64,000 nt of DNA, from contig VSPE01000006.1 in assembly GCA_009775225.1 (NCBI GenBank), positions 1 to 64,000 on the forward strand. The letters run 5' to 3'. This document shows, piece by piece, positions 1-8,832 of this stretch. The stretch comes from Muribaculaceae bacterium (GTDB lineage Bacteria > Bacteroidota > Bacteroidia > Bacteroidales > Muribaculaceae). Below the pieces are notes generated by a model, which had not been told where the DNA came from, did not search any database, and was given only the letters and a program-made list of their open reading frames with translations. Made by a program: the position numbers and the translations under genes. Position 1 is the first letter of the stretch, and each line of letters begins with the position of its first letter.

Positions 1-72
1 TCCTTTGCCGCAGGAATAAATCCGCCTCAAAATTTTCGGCCCTGTCGTTAACAAGCATTATTAAACAACCTC

Positions 73-1101
73 TTATACTATGGCGAAGCCGAGTACCATG
101 GCAGCGATGATGAGCATAATGCAGGATATTACGAGTGAGACTACCAGTGTCTTGGATGCCTTGGGCAGGTTGAAGAGCGACGAGGCGCAGGCCCATGATA
201 CGACGCCGCTTATAATGAAGCCGATGAGTGAGCCTACCAGTACGAGAGTGCACATGAGGTAGCCTGCATGGAGGGGGTAGAGGTCGAGGCCGTTGAGAAT
301 GGCGGTATTGCCTGCCGTGACGAGCGATATAATGCCTGCGGCCACGCTTACAAACACTCCGATTGCGCCTATTGCCACCACACTCGCTATGAATCCGATG
401 AAGGCGAGTATGCACTTGCCGATAATCGACAGTACGGTGGTGAAGAAGTTGCTGTCGTCTTCCACCGGCGGGGGTGTGATGCCCGATGTCTCGATTACGG
501 TGCGACCTACATTGTCGATGTTTACGGGCGCTCCTTTCATCTGTAATATCTGTCGGGGTGTGACTGCCGAGGGGATAATCATCCACGCAAGGAGGTACAC
601 GATTACGAAGGGCCAGAAGTGGAACCAGTCGATAGTAGATAGCGTGATAATTATATAAAACAGACGCATGATATTGGCATTCCAGCCAAGATATACGGCC
701 AGGCCGCCTATCACGCCGCCGAATACCTTGTTGCGCATATTGCGGTAGAGGCGCTTGTGTGCGGGCATGTTAATCGAGATTAAGGGCTGCGAGTCGCCTT
801 TGGGCTGCTGCCCGTGCGTGGCAGCCGATGCCTCGGCGTGGTCGGGGCTGATATCCTCGGGGCGGCCCATTGTCTCTATTACGGTGTTTACGTCGGCGAG
901 CACAATCACTGCGTGTCCTGCCTGAATTTTATCGTTGAAATGCTCGCGGATTCGGCTTTCGATGTCGGCCACAATCTCGCCGCCCTCTTCGCCGGTAAAA
1001 GTGATTTTGAGCTGCTGAAGATAGTTCTGGAGGAGGAGGAATGCGTCTTCGTCGATATAGAAAATCTGACCGTCGACGTTTGTAGGATAAGAGCGTTTCA
1101 T
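73..1101 (-). CDS. PspC-domain inner-membrane protein
   Basis: A 342-residue protein. Residues about 115-182 form a PspC domain: a basic stretch beginning HKRLYRNMRNKVFGG, then two hydrophobic segments. The first ~110 residues are soluble and acidic. Residues about 225-342 hold roughly four further membrane segments. PspC proteins act in envelope-stress responses at the inner membrane. The start codon overlaps the stop of the upstream PadR gene by 4 bases (ATGA), so the two are translationally coupled. PadR-PspC pairs recur in Bacteroidetes, so the regulator probably controls this gene. The exact stress sensed is unknown. Confidence 0.85.
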   Translation of the reverse strand: MKRSYPTNVDGQIFYIDEDAFLLLQNYLQQLKITFTGEEGGEIVADIESRIREHFNDKIQAGHAVIVLADVNTVIETMGRPEDISPDHAEASAATHGQQPKGDSQPLISINMPAHKRLYRNMRNKVFGGVIGGLAVYLGWNANIMRLFYIIITLSTIDWFHFWPFVIVYLLAWMIIPSAVTPRQILQMKGAPVNIDNVGRTVIETSGITPPPVEDDSNFFTTVLSIIGKCILAFIGFIASVVAIGAIGVFVSVAAGIISLVTAGNTAILNGLDLYPLHAGYLMCTLVLVGSLIGFIISGVVSWACASSLFNLPKASKTLVVSLVISCIMLIIAAMVLGFAIV

Positions 1102-1451
1102 TGTTCGTTGGATTGTAGATTATTGGCGAGAAGGTGGTTGACTGTAAGGTTGATTTCGGCCCAGGATACTTTGAGCTGCTCAAGGAACTGGTCGCCGAGC
1201 GGGGTTATGGAGTAATACTTGCGCGGCGGCCCTGAGGGCGACTCTTCCCAGCGGTAAGTGAGAAGACCGTCGTTTTTGAGGCGTGTTAGCAGCGGGTATA
1301 GCGTGCCTTCCATAACAATGAGGTGCGCCTCTTTCATCTTTTCGATGATTTCGGAGGCATAGGCATCGCGGCCTCGCAGCAACAGCAGCACGCAGAACTC
1401 CAGCATCCCCTTGCGCATTTGCGACTTCAGATTGTCGATGTTTGTTGCCAT
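1098..1451 (-). CDS. PadR family transcriptional regulator
   Basis: A 117-residue PadR-type winged helix protein. It shows the family signature: an N-terminal segment ending in ...MLEFCVLLLLRGRDAYASEI, the wing residues EGTLYPLLTRLKNDGLL, and the GPPRKYYSIT strand, followed by a helix that dimerises. PadR proteins are usually repressors of the operon they head, often responding to small hydrophobic ligands or membrane stress. It is the first gene of a two-gene operon with the PspC protein. A perfect inverted repeat at 1521-1549 overlaps its promoter, which suggests autoregulation. Confidence 0.92.
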   Translation of the reverse strand: MATNIDNLKSQMRKGMLEFCVLLLLRGRDAYASEIIEKMKEAHLIVMEGTLYPLLTRLKNDGLLTYRWEESPSGPPRKYYSITPLGDQFLEQLKVSWAEINLTVNHLLANNLQSNEQ

Positions 1452-1504
1452 ATTAAGATTTAGATTGTAGATTGATTAGAGGGGGCTGTTTCGTTTTCAC
1501 ACTG

Positions 1505-1535
1505 CAAATGTATAGACTTTTATAGTACTATGCAA
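1505..1535 (-). promoter_or_regulatory. Promoter of the padR-pspC operon
   Basis: Reading the minus strand, a -7 box TACATTTG (1505-1512) lies 20 bases downstream of a TTG that serves as the -33 box (1533-1535). This matches the Bacteroidetes TTTG / TAnnTTTG promoter. Transcription would begin near 1497, about 45 bases before the padR start. Confidence 0.65.
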
Positions 1536-1549
1536 TACCAAGTACTATA
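1521..1549 (-). promoter_or_regulatory. Inverted repeat, candidate PadR operator
   Basis: TATAGTACT (1521-1529) and AGTACTATA (1541-1549) are exact reverse complements separated by 11 bases. The gap contains the -33 box of the padR promoter. The position and symmetry fit a dimeric PadR repressor binding its own promoter. The assignment to PadR is inferred from position only. Confidence 0.6.
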
Positions 1550-1574
1550 ATTTAACAATATTTCACAATAAAAA

Positions 1575-1600
1575 GCCGGCCGGGCCATAACCCGGTCGGC
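1575..1600 (-). terminator. Rho-independent terminator after the GH3 gene
   Basis: A GC-rich 10-bp stem with one mismatch (1575-1584 with 1591-1600) and a 6-base loop is followed, in minus-strand reading, by a run of T. It lies 30 bases after the stop of the GH3-SGNH gene and closes the polysaccharide locus. Confidence 0.75.
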
Positions 1601-1629
1601 ATACATAGGTATAAGCAAGACCTTTCGAC

Positions 1630-4600
1630 TTACTTTACAATCTTCCTGAGCACAGGCAGGAGTGCGTCGCAGTACGAGCGGAAACCCCTGTCGGTGAAGT
1701 GGATAGAGTCGGAGCTACCGTCACCGTCGGTGGGGAGGAGCTTGTCGGAAGTGATGTAATACGTATTGGTAAGCCCTTCGGCCACAAGCTTTTCGTACAT
1801 GGCCTTTATAGCGGCGTTCTTGGCGTCGATAGTGGATTTAACCTTGGTATCGAGCTGCGAATGAGTGAAATAAGGGTCTTCCACAAATACGAGGGGTACA
1901 TCAGGCCGGCGGTCGCGCAGAATCTTCACAAAGCGCTCGGTCTTTTCGTTGATTTCCCATACGAGGGCATTGGGCACGAAGTCGAGCACATACGCCGAAG
2001 CGTCAACATCTGCCATCATGTGCGCTATCTCATAGTCGATATGTGCGTTGGCGCTGAAACCGAGGTTTATGACATCGGCGTCTAGTTCGCGGCGCAGGGT
2101 GTTGCTTGCGGCCATACCGGGACGCGAGGCGGTGGCACCATGCGCAATGGAGCTGCCGTATATTACCACGGGCTTCACGGCAGCGCGGGGGCTGTCGGCC
2201 ACGGGGGCTTCGATTACGGCATCGGGCGCCACACCAATCTTGCAGTAGCGAAGCCCGTCGTAGAGCGGCAGATGCAGCATGTACTCGCGCATCACCGGCT
2301 CCATGTTCTCTATAAGGAGCGTTACAGTAGCGGGGTCGCCGTACGGTATAGCGGGAGCGAGCGAACGCCATTGGCCGTCGTCGGTGAGATAATAGAGGTC
2401 GGCGCCACGCGAACCGAGTGTAGCCATGTGGGCCATAGAACCGCCGTACCAGTTCTGCCAGTCGAGGGCAATGCGCGGCGAGTCGGTGCGGAAACGCACG
2501 GCCAGACCGGTGGAATGGCGTCCGAGGGTATAGAGTGCGTCGCGGGTGGTGTCATGCAGGAAGTCGGGTATGCGGGTGTAGAGCGGCAGCGAGTCGGGAT
2601 ATACGCGACCGAGCACTTTGAAGTCCGACGCCTCATGCCATGTCATATCCTGAGTGGGCGACGGCACAATCTCGCGCATGCGCATGGTGCGAGCCTTCTC
2701 GACGGGTTTGAGGATGTCGGCCACGGGGTACACCGAGGCTTTTTTGACGGAGAAGGGCACCGATGCGGCATAGTCGCCCACGCAGCGTCCCAGACGCGCC
2801 TGATATGCGCCTGCGGCAGTCTCCCAGCGCGAAGCGGCGGCGTTGAACGATGCCAGCTCGCGGTCGGTGACATTGAGGCTCATGCGCTGACTCTCGCCCG
2901 GGGCAAGTTCACGCGTCTTGGCGAAGGCACGCAACTCGGCGGCCGGCTTGGGCAGCACCTCGGAAGCCGGCGCGCTCACATAGAGCTGCACCACCTCGCG
3001 GCCCGGCACATCGCCTGTATTGGTAACGGTGACGCTCACGGTAGTCTTGTCGCCCTTGCGGCTCACTTTGGCGTCGGAGTAGCCGAAGGTGGTGTAGCTG
3101 AGGCCGTAGCCGAAGGGATACGACACACGTCGGCCGGTGGTGTCGAAGTAACGGTAGCCTACCCAGATGTCTTCCTCATGGAAAGTGTAGTCGAAGTTAC
3201 GGCCTTCGGTTTGGCCAACATAGGGGTAGTTGTTTGCTGAGGGCATATCGGCATAGTGCTCGGGCCATGTCATGGGGAGACGGCCCGAGGGGTTTACCTT
3301 GCCCGAGAGTATATCGGCCACGGCATTGCCGCACTCCTGGCCGGGGAACCACGCCAGCACAATGGCGTCGGGCATGTCTTTCCACGAAGAAGTCTCCACT
3401 GTACCACACACGTTGAGCACCACCACCACGGGTTTGCCCTTGGCGTGGAAAGCGTCGCAGACCTGCTTGAGCATACTCTTCTCCACTGCCGAGAGGTTGA
3501 AGTCGTCGGGCACGCGGCGGTCAGACACTTCGCCGCTGGGACGGCCAATGACTACGACTGCGGCATCGTCGGCGGAAGCCTGAGCAGCGATAAAGGTAGC
3601 GGCACCGCCCAGGTTCATCTCGGAAATCACGGGGCGGTGATACGAGATTTTCTGCCATGAGGGACAGTTGGGGTGGGTGTCGGTGAGGCGCGCGCGGTTG
3701 GCGTTATAGGTGCGGTACAACTTTGCCAGCTCGGGGTTCACCTTATATCCGGCAGCGATAAGGCCGCTGTCGATGTCGACTACGTATGCCTTGTTGACGT
3801 TCGACGAGCCGGTGCCGCCGGCAATGCTCTGGTAAGCGCTTGTGCCGAAGAGAGCCACTTTAGCGCCCTTGCGGAGAGGCAGGAGACCATCGTTGTTCTT
3901 CAGCAGCACCATAGCCTCGGCGCCGAGACGGCGCGACACGGCGGCGTTTGCCTCAAGGTCGGGCATCGAGGGCTGCCAGCCGCGAGCCGAGAGTGAGCGA
4001 GCGGCGAGACGGAGCACATCGGCGGCGCAGGTGTCGAGGGTAGCCTCGCTCACGGTGCCGTCGTCCACGCAGGCAAGCACTTCCTGCACGAGCTTCTCGC
4101 TGCCGGGCATGATGAGGGCGGTGCGGGCGTTGATGAGGCCGGCGGTAGGACGGTATACTGTCCAGTCGGTGACTACGGCGCCGTCATAGCCCCACTCGTC
4201 GCGCAGGAGGCTCTTCATAAGCTCCTTGTTGGTCTGCGTGTATTCGCCGGCGATTTTGTTGTACGAAGTCATCACCGTCCAGGGTTTTGCCTGACGAACC
4301 ACACGCTCGAAAGCGGGGAGGTATATTTCGCGAAGAGCACGCTGCGTCATAATGGCGTCGTTGTACTTCTTGCCCGTCTGCTGAGTATTGGCCACAAAGT
4401 GCTTCAGGCTTACGCCCACACCCTTGCTCTGCACGCCTTTTACCAGCTCGGCCGCCATTACGCCTGTGAGCACGGGGTCTTCGGAGTAGTATTCGAAGTT
4501 GCGGCCATTGAGGGGATTTCGCATAATATTGATGCCCGGCGAGAGGAGCACATCCACACCGTATGCGGCGCACTCGTCGCCCATTACTCTGCCCTGCTGT

Positions 4601-5022
4601 GCTGCCGCCTCGGGGTCGAAGGTGGCTGCGAGGGCTGTTGTGGAGGGGAAGGCTGTGCACCACTGCGCGCGACGGCCATCGGCATCTTCACCGGTGACCT
4701 CATCGTGCGGGAGACCGTTATCGTCGTACACCACGCGGGTCACGACCCAAGGCATGGGGTTGATACGCGGGCCAACGGGACCGTCGGCGAGGTTCAGACC
4801 GGGCACTCCCTTTTCCGGAATAGCGTAAGTCCAGCCGGCCGCCCCCGGAGTATAATGACTCGGGGCATCCTCGGAATGATGAGTGCCCACCACCAGCCGG
4901 GCCTTCTGTTCGGTAGTAAGACTTCGGAGCACCGACGGAATGTCGGCTTCGGTAAGTGTGCGAGTCTGCGCTACGGCACTAAGGGCAAGGGCCACCGCAC
5001 CAATTGCAAAAATCCGTTTCAC
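1630..5022 (-). CDS. Glycoside hydrolase family 3 fused to a GxDLY/SGNH esterase
   Basis: A 1130-residue secreted enzyme with a signal peptide (about 1-19). Residues about 25-760 form a complete GH3 enzyme: the N-terminal barrel with KHF at 207-209 and nucleophile Asp286 in AVVTDW, then the GH3 C-terminal and fibronectin-like domains. Residues about 790-1130 are a second enzyme: a GxDLY-type jelly-roll (RGADLYYL near 870) and an SGNH hydrolase with YGSSIAHG near 955-962 and the Asp1105/His1108 pair in DSIHFTD. The fusion pairs an exo-acting glycosidase (often beta-glucosidase or beta-xylosidase) with a de-esterifying activity. The start codon is GTG (5020-5022). It is the last gene of the locus. 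The substrate cannot be read from sequence. Confidence 0.88.
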   Translation of the reverse strand: MKRIFAIGAVALALSAVAQTRTLTEADIPSVLRSLTTEQKARLVVGTHHSEDAPSHYTPGAAGWTYAIPEKGVPGLNLADGPVGPRINPMPWVVTRVVYDDNGLPHDEVTGEDADGRRAQWCTAFPSTTALAATFDPEAAAQQGRVMGDECAAYGVDVLLSPGINIMRNPLNGRNFEYYSEDPVLTGVMAAELVKGVQSKGVGVSLKHFVANTQQTGKKYNDAIMTQRALREIYLPAFERVVRQAKPWTVMTSYNKIAGEYTQTNKELMKSLLRDEWGYDGAVVTDWTVYRPTAGLINARTALIMPGSEKLVQEVLACVDDGTVSEATLDTCAADVLRLAARSLSARGWQPSMPDLEANAAVSRRLGAEAMVLLKNNDGLLPLRKGAKVALFGTSAYQSIAGGTGSSNVNKAYVVDIDSGLIAAGYKVNPELAKLYRTYNANRARLTDTHPNCPSWQKISYHRPVISEMNLGGAATFIAAQASADDAAVVVIGRPSGEVSDRRVPDDFNLSAVEKSMLKQVCDAFHAKGKPVVVVLNVCGTVETSSWKDMPDAIVLAWFPGQECGNAVADILSGKVNPSGRLPMTWPEHYADMPSANNYPYVGQTEGRNFDYTFHEEDIWVGYRYFDTTGRRVSYPFGYGLSYTTFGYSDAKVSRKGDKTTVSVTVTNTGDVPGREVVQLYVSAPASEVLPKPAAELRAFAKTRELAPGESQRMSLNVTDRELASFNAAASRWETAAGAYQARLGRCVGDYAASVPFSVKKASVYPVADILKPVEKARTMRMREIVPSPTQDMTWHEASDFKVLGRVYPDSLPLYTRIPDFLHDTTRDALYTLGRHSTGLAVRFRTDSPRIALDWQNWYGGSMAHMATLGSRGADLYYLTDDGQWRSLAPAIPYGDPATVTLLIENMEPVMREYMLHLPLYDGLRYCKIGVAPDAVIEAPVADSPRAAVKPVVIYGSSIAHGATASRPGMAASNTLRRELDADVINLGFSANAHIDYEIAHMMADVDASAYVLDFVPNALVWEINEKTERFVKILRDRRPDVPLVFVEDPYFTHSQLDTKVKSTIDAKNAAIKAMYEKLVAEGLTNTYYITSDKLLPTDGDGSSDSIHFTDRGFRSYCDALLPVLRKIVK

Positions 5023-5080
5023 TCTCTTTTACTGATTAGTTGTAATTAATTAAAGGTTATAGTTTAGAAAAAAAGTATAT

Positions 5081-5166
5081 AGTAGGGACGCGCTTCTGCG
5101 CGTCCGCGTGACCAGAACACTATGATTAGTGCTTCACGCGCGGACGCGCAGAAGCGCGTCCCTACT
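5081..5166. repeat. REPIN-like inverted pair of palindromes
   Basis: The left arm (5081-5110) and right arm (5135-5166) are near-perfect reverse complements; the right arm has a 2-base insertion. Each arm is itself a hairpin: GGACGCGC-TTCT-GCGCGTCC at 5086-5105, and its complement at 5142-5161. The 24-base spacer holds a further small stem (CACTA 5118-5122 / TAGTG 5127-5131). The whole element can fold into one long hairpin. Two REP-type palindromes in inverted orientation are the architecture of a REPIN. Mobility and copy number elsewhere are unknown. Confidence 0.7.
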
Positions 5167-5312
5167 TGTCGCTGAATTATGGAGCGGAACTAATTATGAT
5201 AGCCCTCTTTCATGTCGGTATAAGTTTTTTGGTAATCATGACAATGCTGTTTCAAAGAAGCTGTTTTAAAGAATAATCCGAGAATAGACAATTTATATTT
5301 TGCAAAAAGAAA

Positions 5313-5348
5313 GAGAGAGCAAAGGCCAGGAGCGGCCCCTGCTCTCTC
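5313..5348 (-). terminator. Terminator after the duplicated-domain protein
   Basis: A 9-bp perfect stem GAGAGAGCA / TGCTCTCTC (5313-5321 with 5340-5348), with an inner GGCC pairing. In minus reading it is followed by a T-rich stretch. It lies 27 bases after the stop of the 1119-residue gene. Confidence 0.65.
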
Positions 5349-5374
5349 AAAAGGTTATTGTTTCAGAGGGGGCA

Positions 5375-8300
5375 TCAGAGCACCACTTTGGTGGCCTTGT
5401 TACCCTGTACGCGGATGTAGATACCCTTGGCGGGGTTGGCTACACGTACGCCCTGGAGGTTGTAGTATACAACGGGAGCATCGCCATCCACTGACTCGAC
5501 ACCTTCCACACCGGTAGTCTCACTTACTGTGAACTGCCATTTAGCTGCGGGAGCGCCGTTGTTGTAAGTAAGGATGTATACCGACTTGCTGTCGCCTTCA
5601 ACAGGAACAATAGTGTATGCTGGGGCGGCTGAAGTGGCCGACTTGTATTCGGGAGCTGTGCCGGCTTCGTTGCGGAGGCCGTATGCACGGGCCTTGAGTG
5701 TGCCGGCGAGCTTGCCGTCGACGAGTGTCTCACCGGTCATAGTCATATCGGTGGCGGGGCCGTCTACATAGCTTACCTCAGCGATTGCAAAGGCGTCGGC
5801 CGGACGGGCAAATTCAGCATTGTAAGCCGAGTTGTCGTCGATAGCGGGATAGATGATATATTCCTTGCCGTCGAGCTTGAAGACATTGAAGCCGGTCAGA
5901 CCCGAGTGCTGCGGAGTGTAGTACCACTGTTCGGTGGGTGCGCCGGCGGAAGTAAACTTGCGGATGGCGTTGCCGAACTTGCCTTCAGCCGAATAGGTTG
6001 CATGGTATTCGGGGTTGGCGTAGACAAGGATAGAGAAGTTCGCGTCACCGTCATGGGTGTACTCGAGAGCATAACCGGTAGAGGTCTGCTTGTCGGCTGC
6101 TGTACCTGTAAAGAGCGAGGGCACTGCCTCGGTTGCAACAATGCCTGTGCCCGAAGTGAGGGCTCTTACGTCCCACCAGTTGGGCTTCTCGGCCACGTTA
6201 CGCTGATTATAGAGATAACGGAACATCGACGAGTTGCCGGAGAGGGGCTGGAAGATGCTCACCACCTCATCGGTATAGAGGTCTTTGGCAACGGGAGCCA
6301 TGCAGTCGTAGCGCTGCGACGAGCTCTTCATCTGCATGAAGGGGAGGATTACTTCGTCGGTCTCGGTGTCGATGACCATGAAGCCGTGGCCGCCGTTGGC
6401 CGAAATCATGCCTGCTGTGTCGCCGAAGGAAGCTGCGGTGGTATTGTCGATTTGCACAAGGAGGTGACCGGCTGCGTCGAGGTTACAGCTTGTCCACATC
6501 TTGTAGCCTTCTGTCGGGGGGATAGTCTTGATGACTTCGCCGGCCACGTTGTAGATAACGAGGTTGCCGAAGAGGTTGGGCACATATACCTTGTCGTTGT
6601 AGAGAACGCCAGAGCGGCTGTTGCTCTGGTTGATGCCTTCCACGGTGTAGATGGGAGTGAGGGTGTAGCCGTTCTGAGTGAGCACTTCGCCTACTTTGCC
6701 GAGGGTGGGCTCAACGGGAGCGGGAGCGTCGGCCTTGTTGATTACGATTTCAGAGATGTGAATCTGACCTGCCTTTGTGGGAGTGCTGCCGAGATTAGCT
6801 TTAGCGCCTACGGTGAAGGTCACTTCCTTGGCGTCGCCAATCCATGTCACCACGGTGCCGTCGGCATAAGCGGTCTGCTCGGGAGAGATTTTGCCAACCG
6901 AAGGAGTCAGTGTGGTGTAGCGGTCTTTGTTGGTCGAAGCAATCACAAACTCAATCTTGTTGAGCTGACCGCCATAGACCGTCATGGTGCTGTTGGCGTA
7001 GATGCGCAGAACGTTTTCATATACCTGAGGAGCAGTTCCGCCTTTTGGCTCTACGGTGTTGAAGCCGTAGCCCTCGCTTATGTAGGCCGGGAAGGTGAAG
7101 TCTTTACCGATGATTGTGGCTTCTTCAGTGCCGTTGCAAGTGCTGAAGTCGGGAACTTCGGGCTCTTCATATTCGTTGCCGTTGAGCTTCACGATATAGC
7201 TACCGGTTGTTACCTGAGGTGCTTCCTTGTATTCAACGAGCTTACCGAGAAGGAGCACGTCGTCGCCGACCTTGATTTCGTCTTCAGCGGTAAATTTCTG
7301 GTTGCCCAGAGCATAGCCGCGATATACGAGAAGAGCGTTTTCGGTGCCTTCGTCGGAGATAGTATAAGTGGCGTTGCCAAACTTGGTGCTAACCTCGGTG
7401 ATCTCACTAATTTTACCCTGCACGTACACTGCATCCACGCTCATTTCGCCGGCAGCAACGATTTCGAGAGCCTTGGCTACATTGTAGGGGCTTTCGAGAG
7501 TGCCTTCACCGGTAGCGGTAGAGGGGTTCTCTTCGGGTACGTTTACAGAGAATTTCCACTTGGAGGCAGGAGCGCCGGTGTTGTACACGTAGATGTAAAC
7601 CGAGTTTTCGTCACCTTCAACGGGCACAACAGTATAGGTGGGAGGGCAGGAAGCGGCAGCGTTGTAGAGGGGATTGCCGTCGGTGCCGGCAGCAGCGAAA
7701 GTGCGGGCCTTGAGTACGCCAACAGGCTTGCCGTCGACAAGAGTCTCACCTTCCATTGTCATGTCGGTGGCGGGGCTGTTGACGAAGCTGACCTCAGCGA
7801 TTGCGAAGGGGTCGGCAGTCATCGAACCGGCACCTGCGGGATAGAGGATATAATCCTTACCGCCGAGGCTGAAGATGTTGAAGCCAGAGAAAGCACCGTG
7901 CTGGGGAGTGTAGTACCACTGCTGGGTGGGTACGTAGCCACCGGTAAAGCGGCGTATACCATTGCCGTACTTACCTTCTGCCGAATAGGTGACGGTGTAC
8001 TGCGGATTGGCATAAATTGCGATAGTGAAGGCATCGCCTTCATCGTCGGTGTGCTTGAACTGCATAGCCACACCGGTAGTTGCCTGAGTGTTGGCAGGCG
8101 CAGGGAAGAGCGAGGGAATTTCGTCGGTACCCACGATGCCTTCGCTCGAGCGGGGTATAGCCTTGGTAATCCAGTACGAGGGCTTCTCGGCACCTACCTG
8201 ATTGTAGAGGAAGCGATAGCCCGATGAAACCTGTATGGGGCAGTAGATAGCAAACTTGTCGTCGTCGAAGAGGCTCTGAGAGAGCGAACCCATTGCATCG

Positions 8301-8734
8301 AAACGGCAAGCATAGCTGAAAGTCATGGGAAGGAAGTCTACAACAACAGCATCGGTTGCGGGGTCGATGACCATAAAGCCGTGATTTCCGCCGGACGAAC
8401 AAGAACCGTCGAACGCATGGTTGTCAAGACTAATGAGAACATGGCCCGATTTGTCTGCCGAGCAGCTTGTCCACACATACTTTCCTTCGGGAGGTGTGAT
8501 TGTGCTTACATTTCCGTCTTTATCGTAGACATAAACCTTATTCTCACGAATATTAGGAGCATAGAACTTGTCGCCGACACCTACACCGGAGCGGAATGCG
8601 TCCTGATTGGTCGACACGGCAACTTCATACTCATTGGTAAGCGAGAAACCCTTCTGAACTGCGACGCCGCCCACGGCAGCATTGGCTGCGCAGGCGCCGG
8701 CTAGTGCCATAAAAGCAATGAGAAGTTTTTTCAT
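5375..8734 (-). CDS. Secreted protein with two copies of an unknown domain flanking a DUF6359-like OB domain
   Basis: An 1119-residue protein with a signal peptide (about 1-19). Residues about 20-400 and 690-1080 are two clearly homologous copies of one domain; both contain PEG(K/Y)..WTSC, GHGFMVID or NHGFMVID, RFLYNQ or RYLYNQ, QWYYTPQH and SGFN or TGFN motifs. Residues about 410-530 resemble the DUF6359/YhcR OB-type module (GEGTLESPYNVAKALE). Residues about 540-680 form another beta-rich module. The last ~35 residues are a tail with VYYNLQGVRV and KVVL, also found in the next two upstream genes. The smaller downstream-of-NAGPA protein (8833-10194) carries a single diverged copy of the domain. 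Its place in a SusCD operon suggests surface glycan binding, but no function is established. Confidence 0.75.
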   Translation of the reverse strand: MKKLLIAFMALAGACAANAAVGGVAVQKGFSLTNEYEVAVSTNQDAFRSGVGVGDKFYAPNIRENKVYVYDKDGNVSTITPPEGKYVWTSCSADKSGHVLISLDNHAFDGSCSSGGNHGFMVIDPATDAVVVDFLPMTFSYACRFDAMGSLSQSLFDDDKFAIYCPIQVSSGYRFLYNQVGAEKPSYWITKAIPRSSEGIVGTDEIPSLFPAPANTQATTGVAMQFKHTDDEGDAFTIAIYANPQYTVTYSAEGKYGNGIRRFTGGYVPTQQWYYTPQHGAFSGFNIFSLGGKDYILYPAGAGSMTADPFAIAEVSFVNSPATDMTMEGETLVDGKPVGVLKARTFAAAGTDGNPLYNAAASCPPTYTVVPVEGDENSVYIYVYNTGAPASKWKFSVNVPEENPSTATGEGTLESPYNVAKALEIVAAGEMSVDAVYVQGKISEITEVSTKFGNATYTISDEGTENALLVYRGYALGNQKFTAEDEIKVGDDVLLLGKLVEYKEAPQVTTGSYIVKLNGNEYEEPEVPDFSTCNGTEEATIIGKDFTFPAYISEGYGFNTVEPKGGTAPQVYENVLRIYANSTMTVYGGQLNKIEFVIASTNKDRYTTLTPSVGKISPEQTAYADGTVVTWIGDAKEVTFTVGAKANLGSTPTKAGQIHISEIVINKADAPAPVEPTLGKVGEVLTQNGYTLTPIYTVEGINQSNSRSGVLYNDKVYVPNLFGNLVIYNVAGEVIKTIPPTEGYKMWTSCNLDAAGHLLVQIDNTTAASFGDTAGMISANGGHGFMVIDTETDEVILPFMQMKSSSQRYDCMAPVAKDLYTDEVVSIFQPLSGNSSMFRYLYNQRNVAEKPNWWDVRALTSGTGIVATEAVPSLFTGTAADKQTSTGYALEYTHDGDANFSILVYANPEYHATYSAEGKFGNAIRKFTSAGAPTEQWYYTPQHSGLTGFNVFKLDGKEYIIYPAIDDNSAYNAEFARPADAFAIAEVSYVDGPATDMTMTGETLVDGKLAGTLKARAYGLRNEAGTAPEYKSATSAAPAYTIVPVEGDSKSVYILTYNNGAPAAKWQFTVSETTGVEGVESVDGDAPVVYYNLQGVRVANPAKGIYIRVQGNKATKVVL

Positions 8735-8781
8735 TGTGTTGTTTATTAGGTTTTAGAAATAAAGTATTTTAAAGCGTAAAA

Positions 8782-8818
8782 AATCCCCATCCCCGCAAAT
8801 ATGCGGGGAATGAGGATT
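8782..8818 (-). terminator. Terminator or attenuator between two related secreted-protein genes
   Basis: A stem of about 15 bp (8782-8796 with 8803-8818, one bulge, loop AAATAT) is followed in minus reading by TTTTTTACG. It lies just after the stop of the 453-residue protein gene and would lower expression of the genes further down the operon. Confidence 0.65.
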
Positions 8819-8832
8819 ATAAGATGTCAGGA

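Larger units (their letters stand above)
5023..5374. other. Intergenic region, 352 bp
   Basis: There is no convincing gene here. It holds the REPIN-like double palindrome (5081-5166) and the terminator of the upstream 1119-residue protein gene (5313-5348). I saw no good TAnnTTTG promoter for the GH3 gene, so that gene may depend on read-through from upstream. Confidence 0.7.

Noticed and set aside
2140..3240. A 366-codon frame on plus opposite the GH3 gene
   Set aside because: It is antisense to a gene with clear catalytic motifs; its translation is low in complexity and matches nothing I recognise. Similar long antisense frames at 5906-8227, 27289-28389, 32144-33310 and 42827-44377 were rejected for the same reason.
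5084..5166. Reading the double palindrome as a transcription terminator
   Set aside because: It lacks a flanking T-run on the minus side where one would be needed, and a separate terminator follows the upstream gene at 5313-5348.
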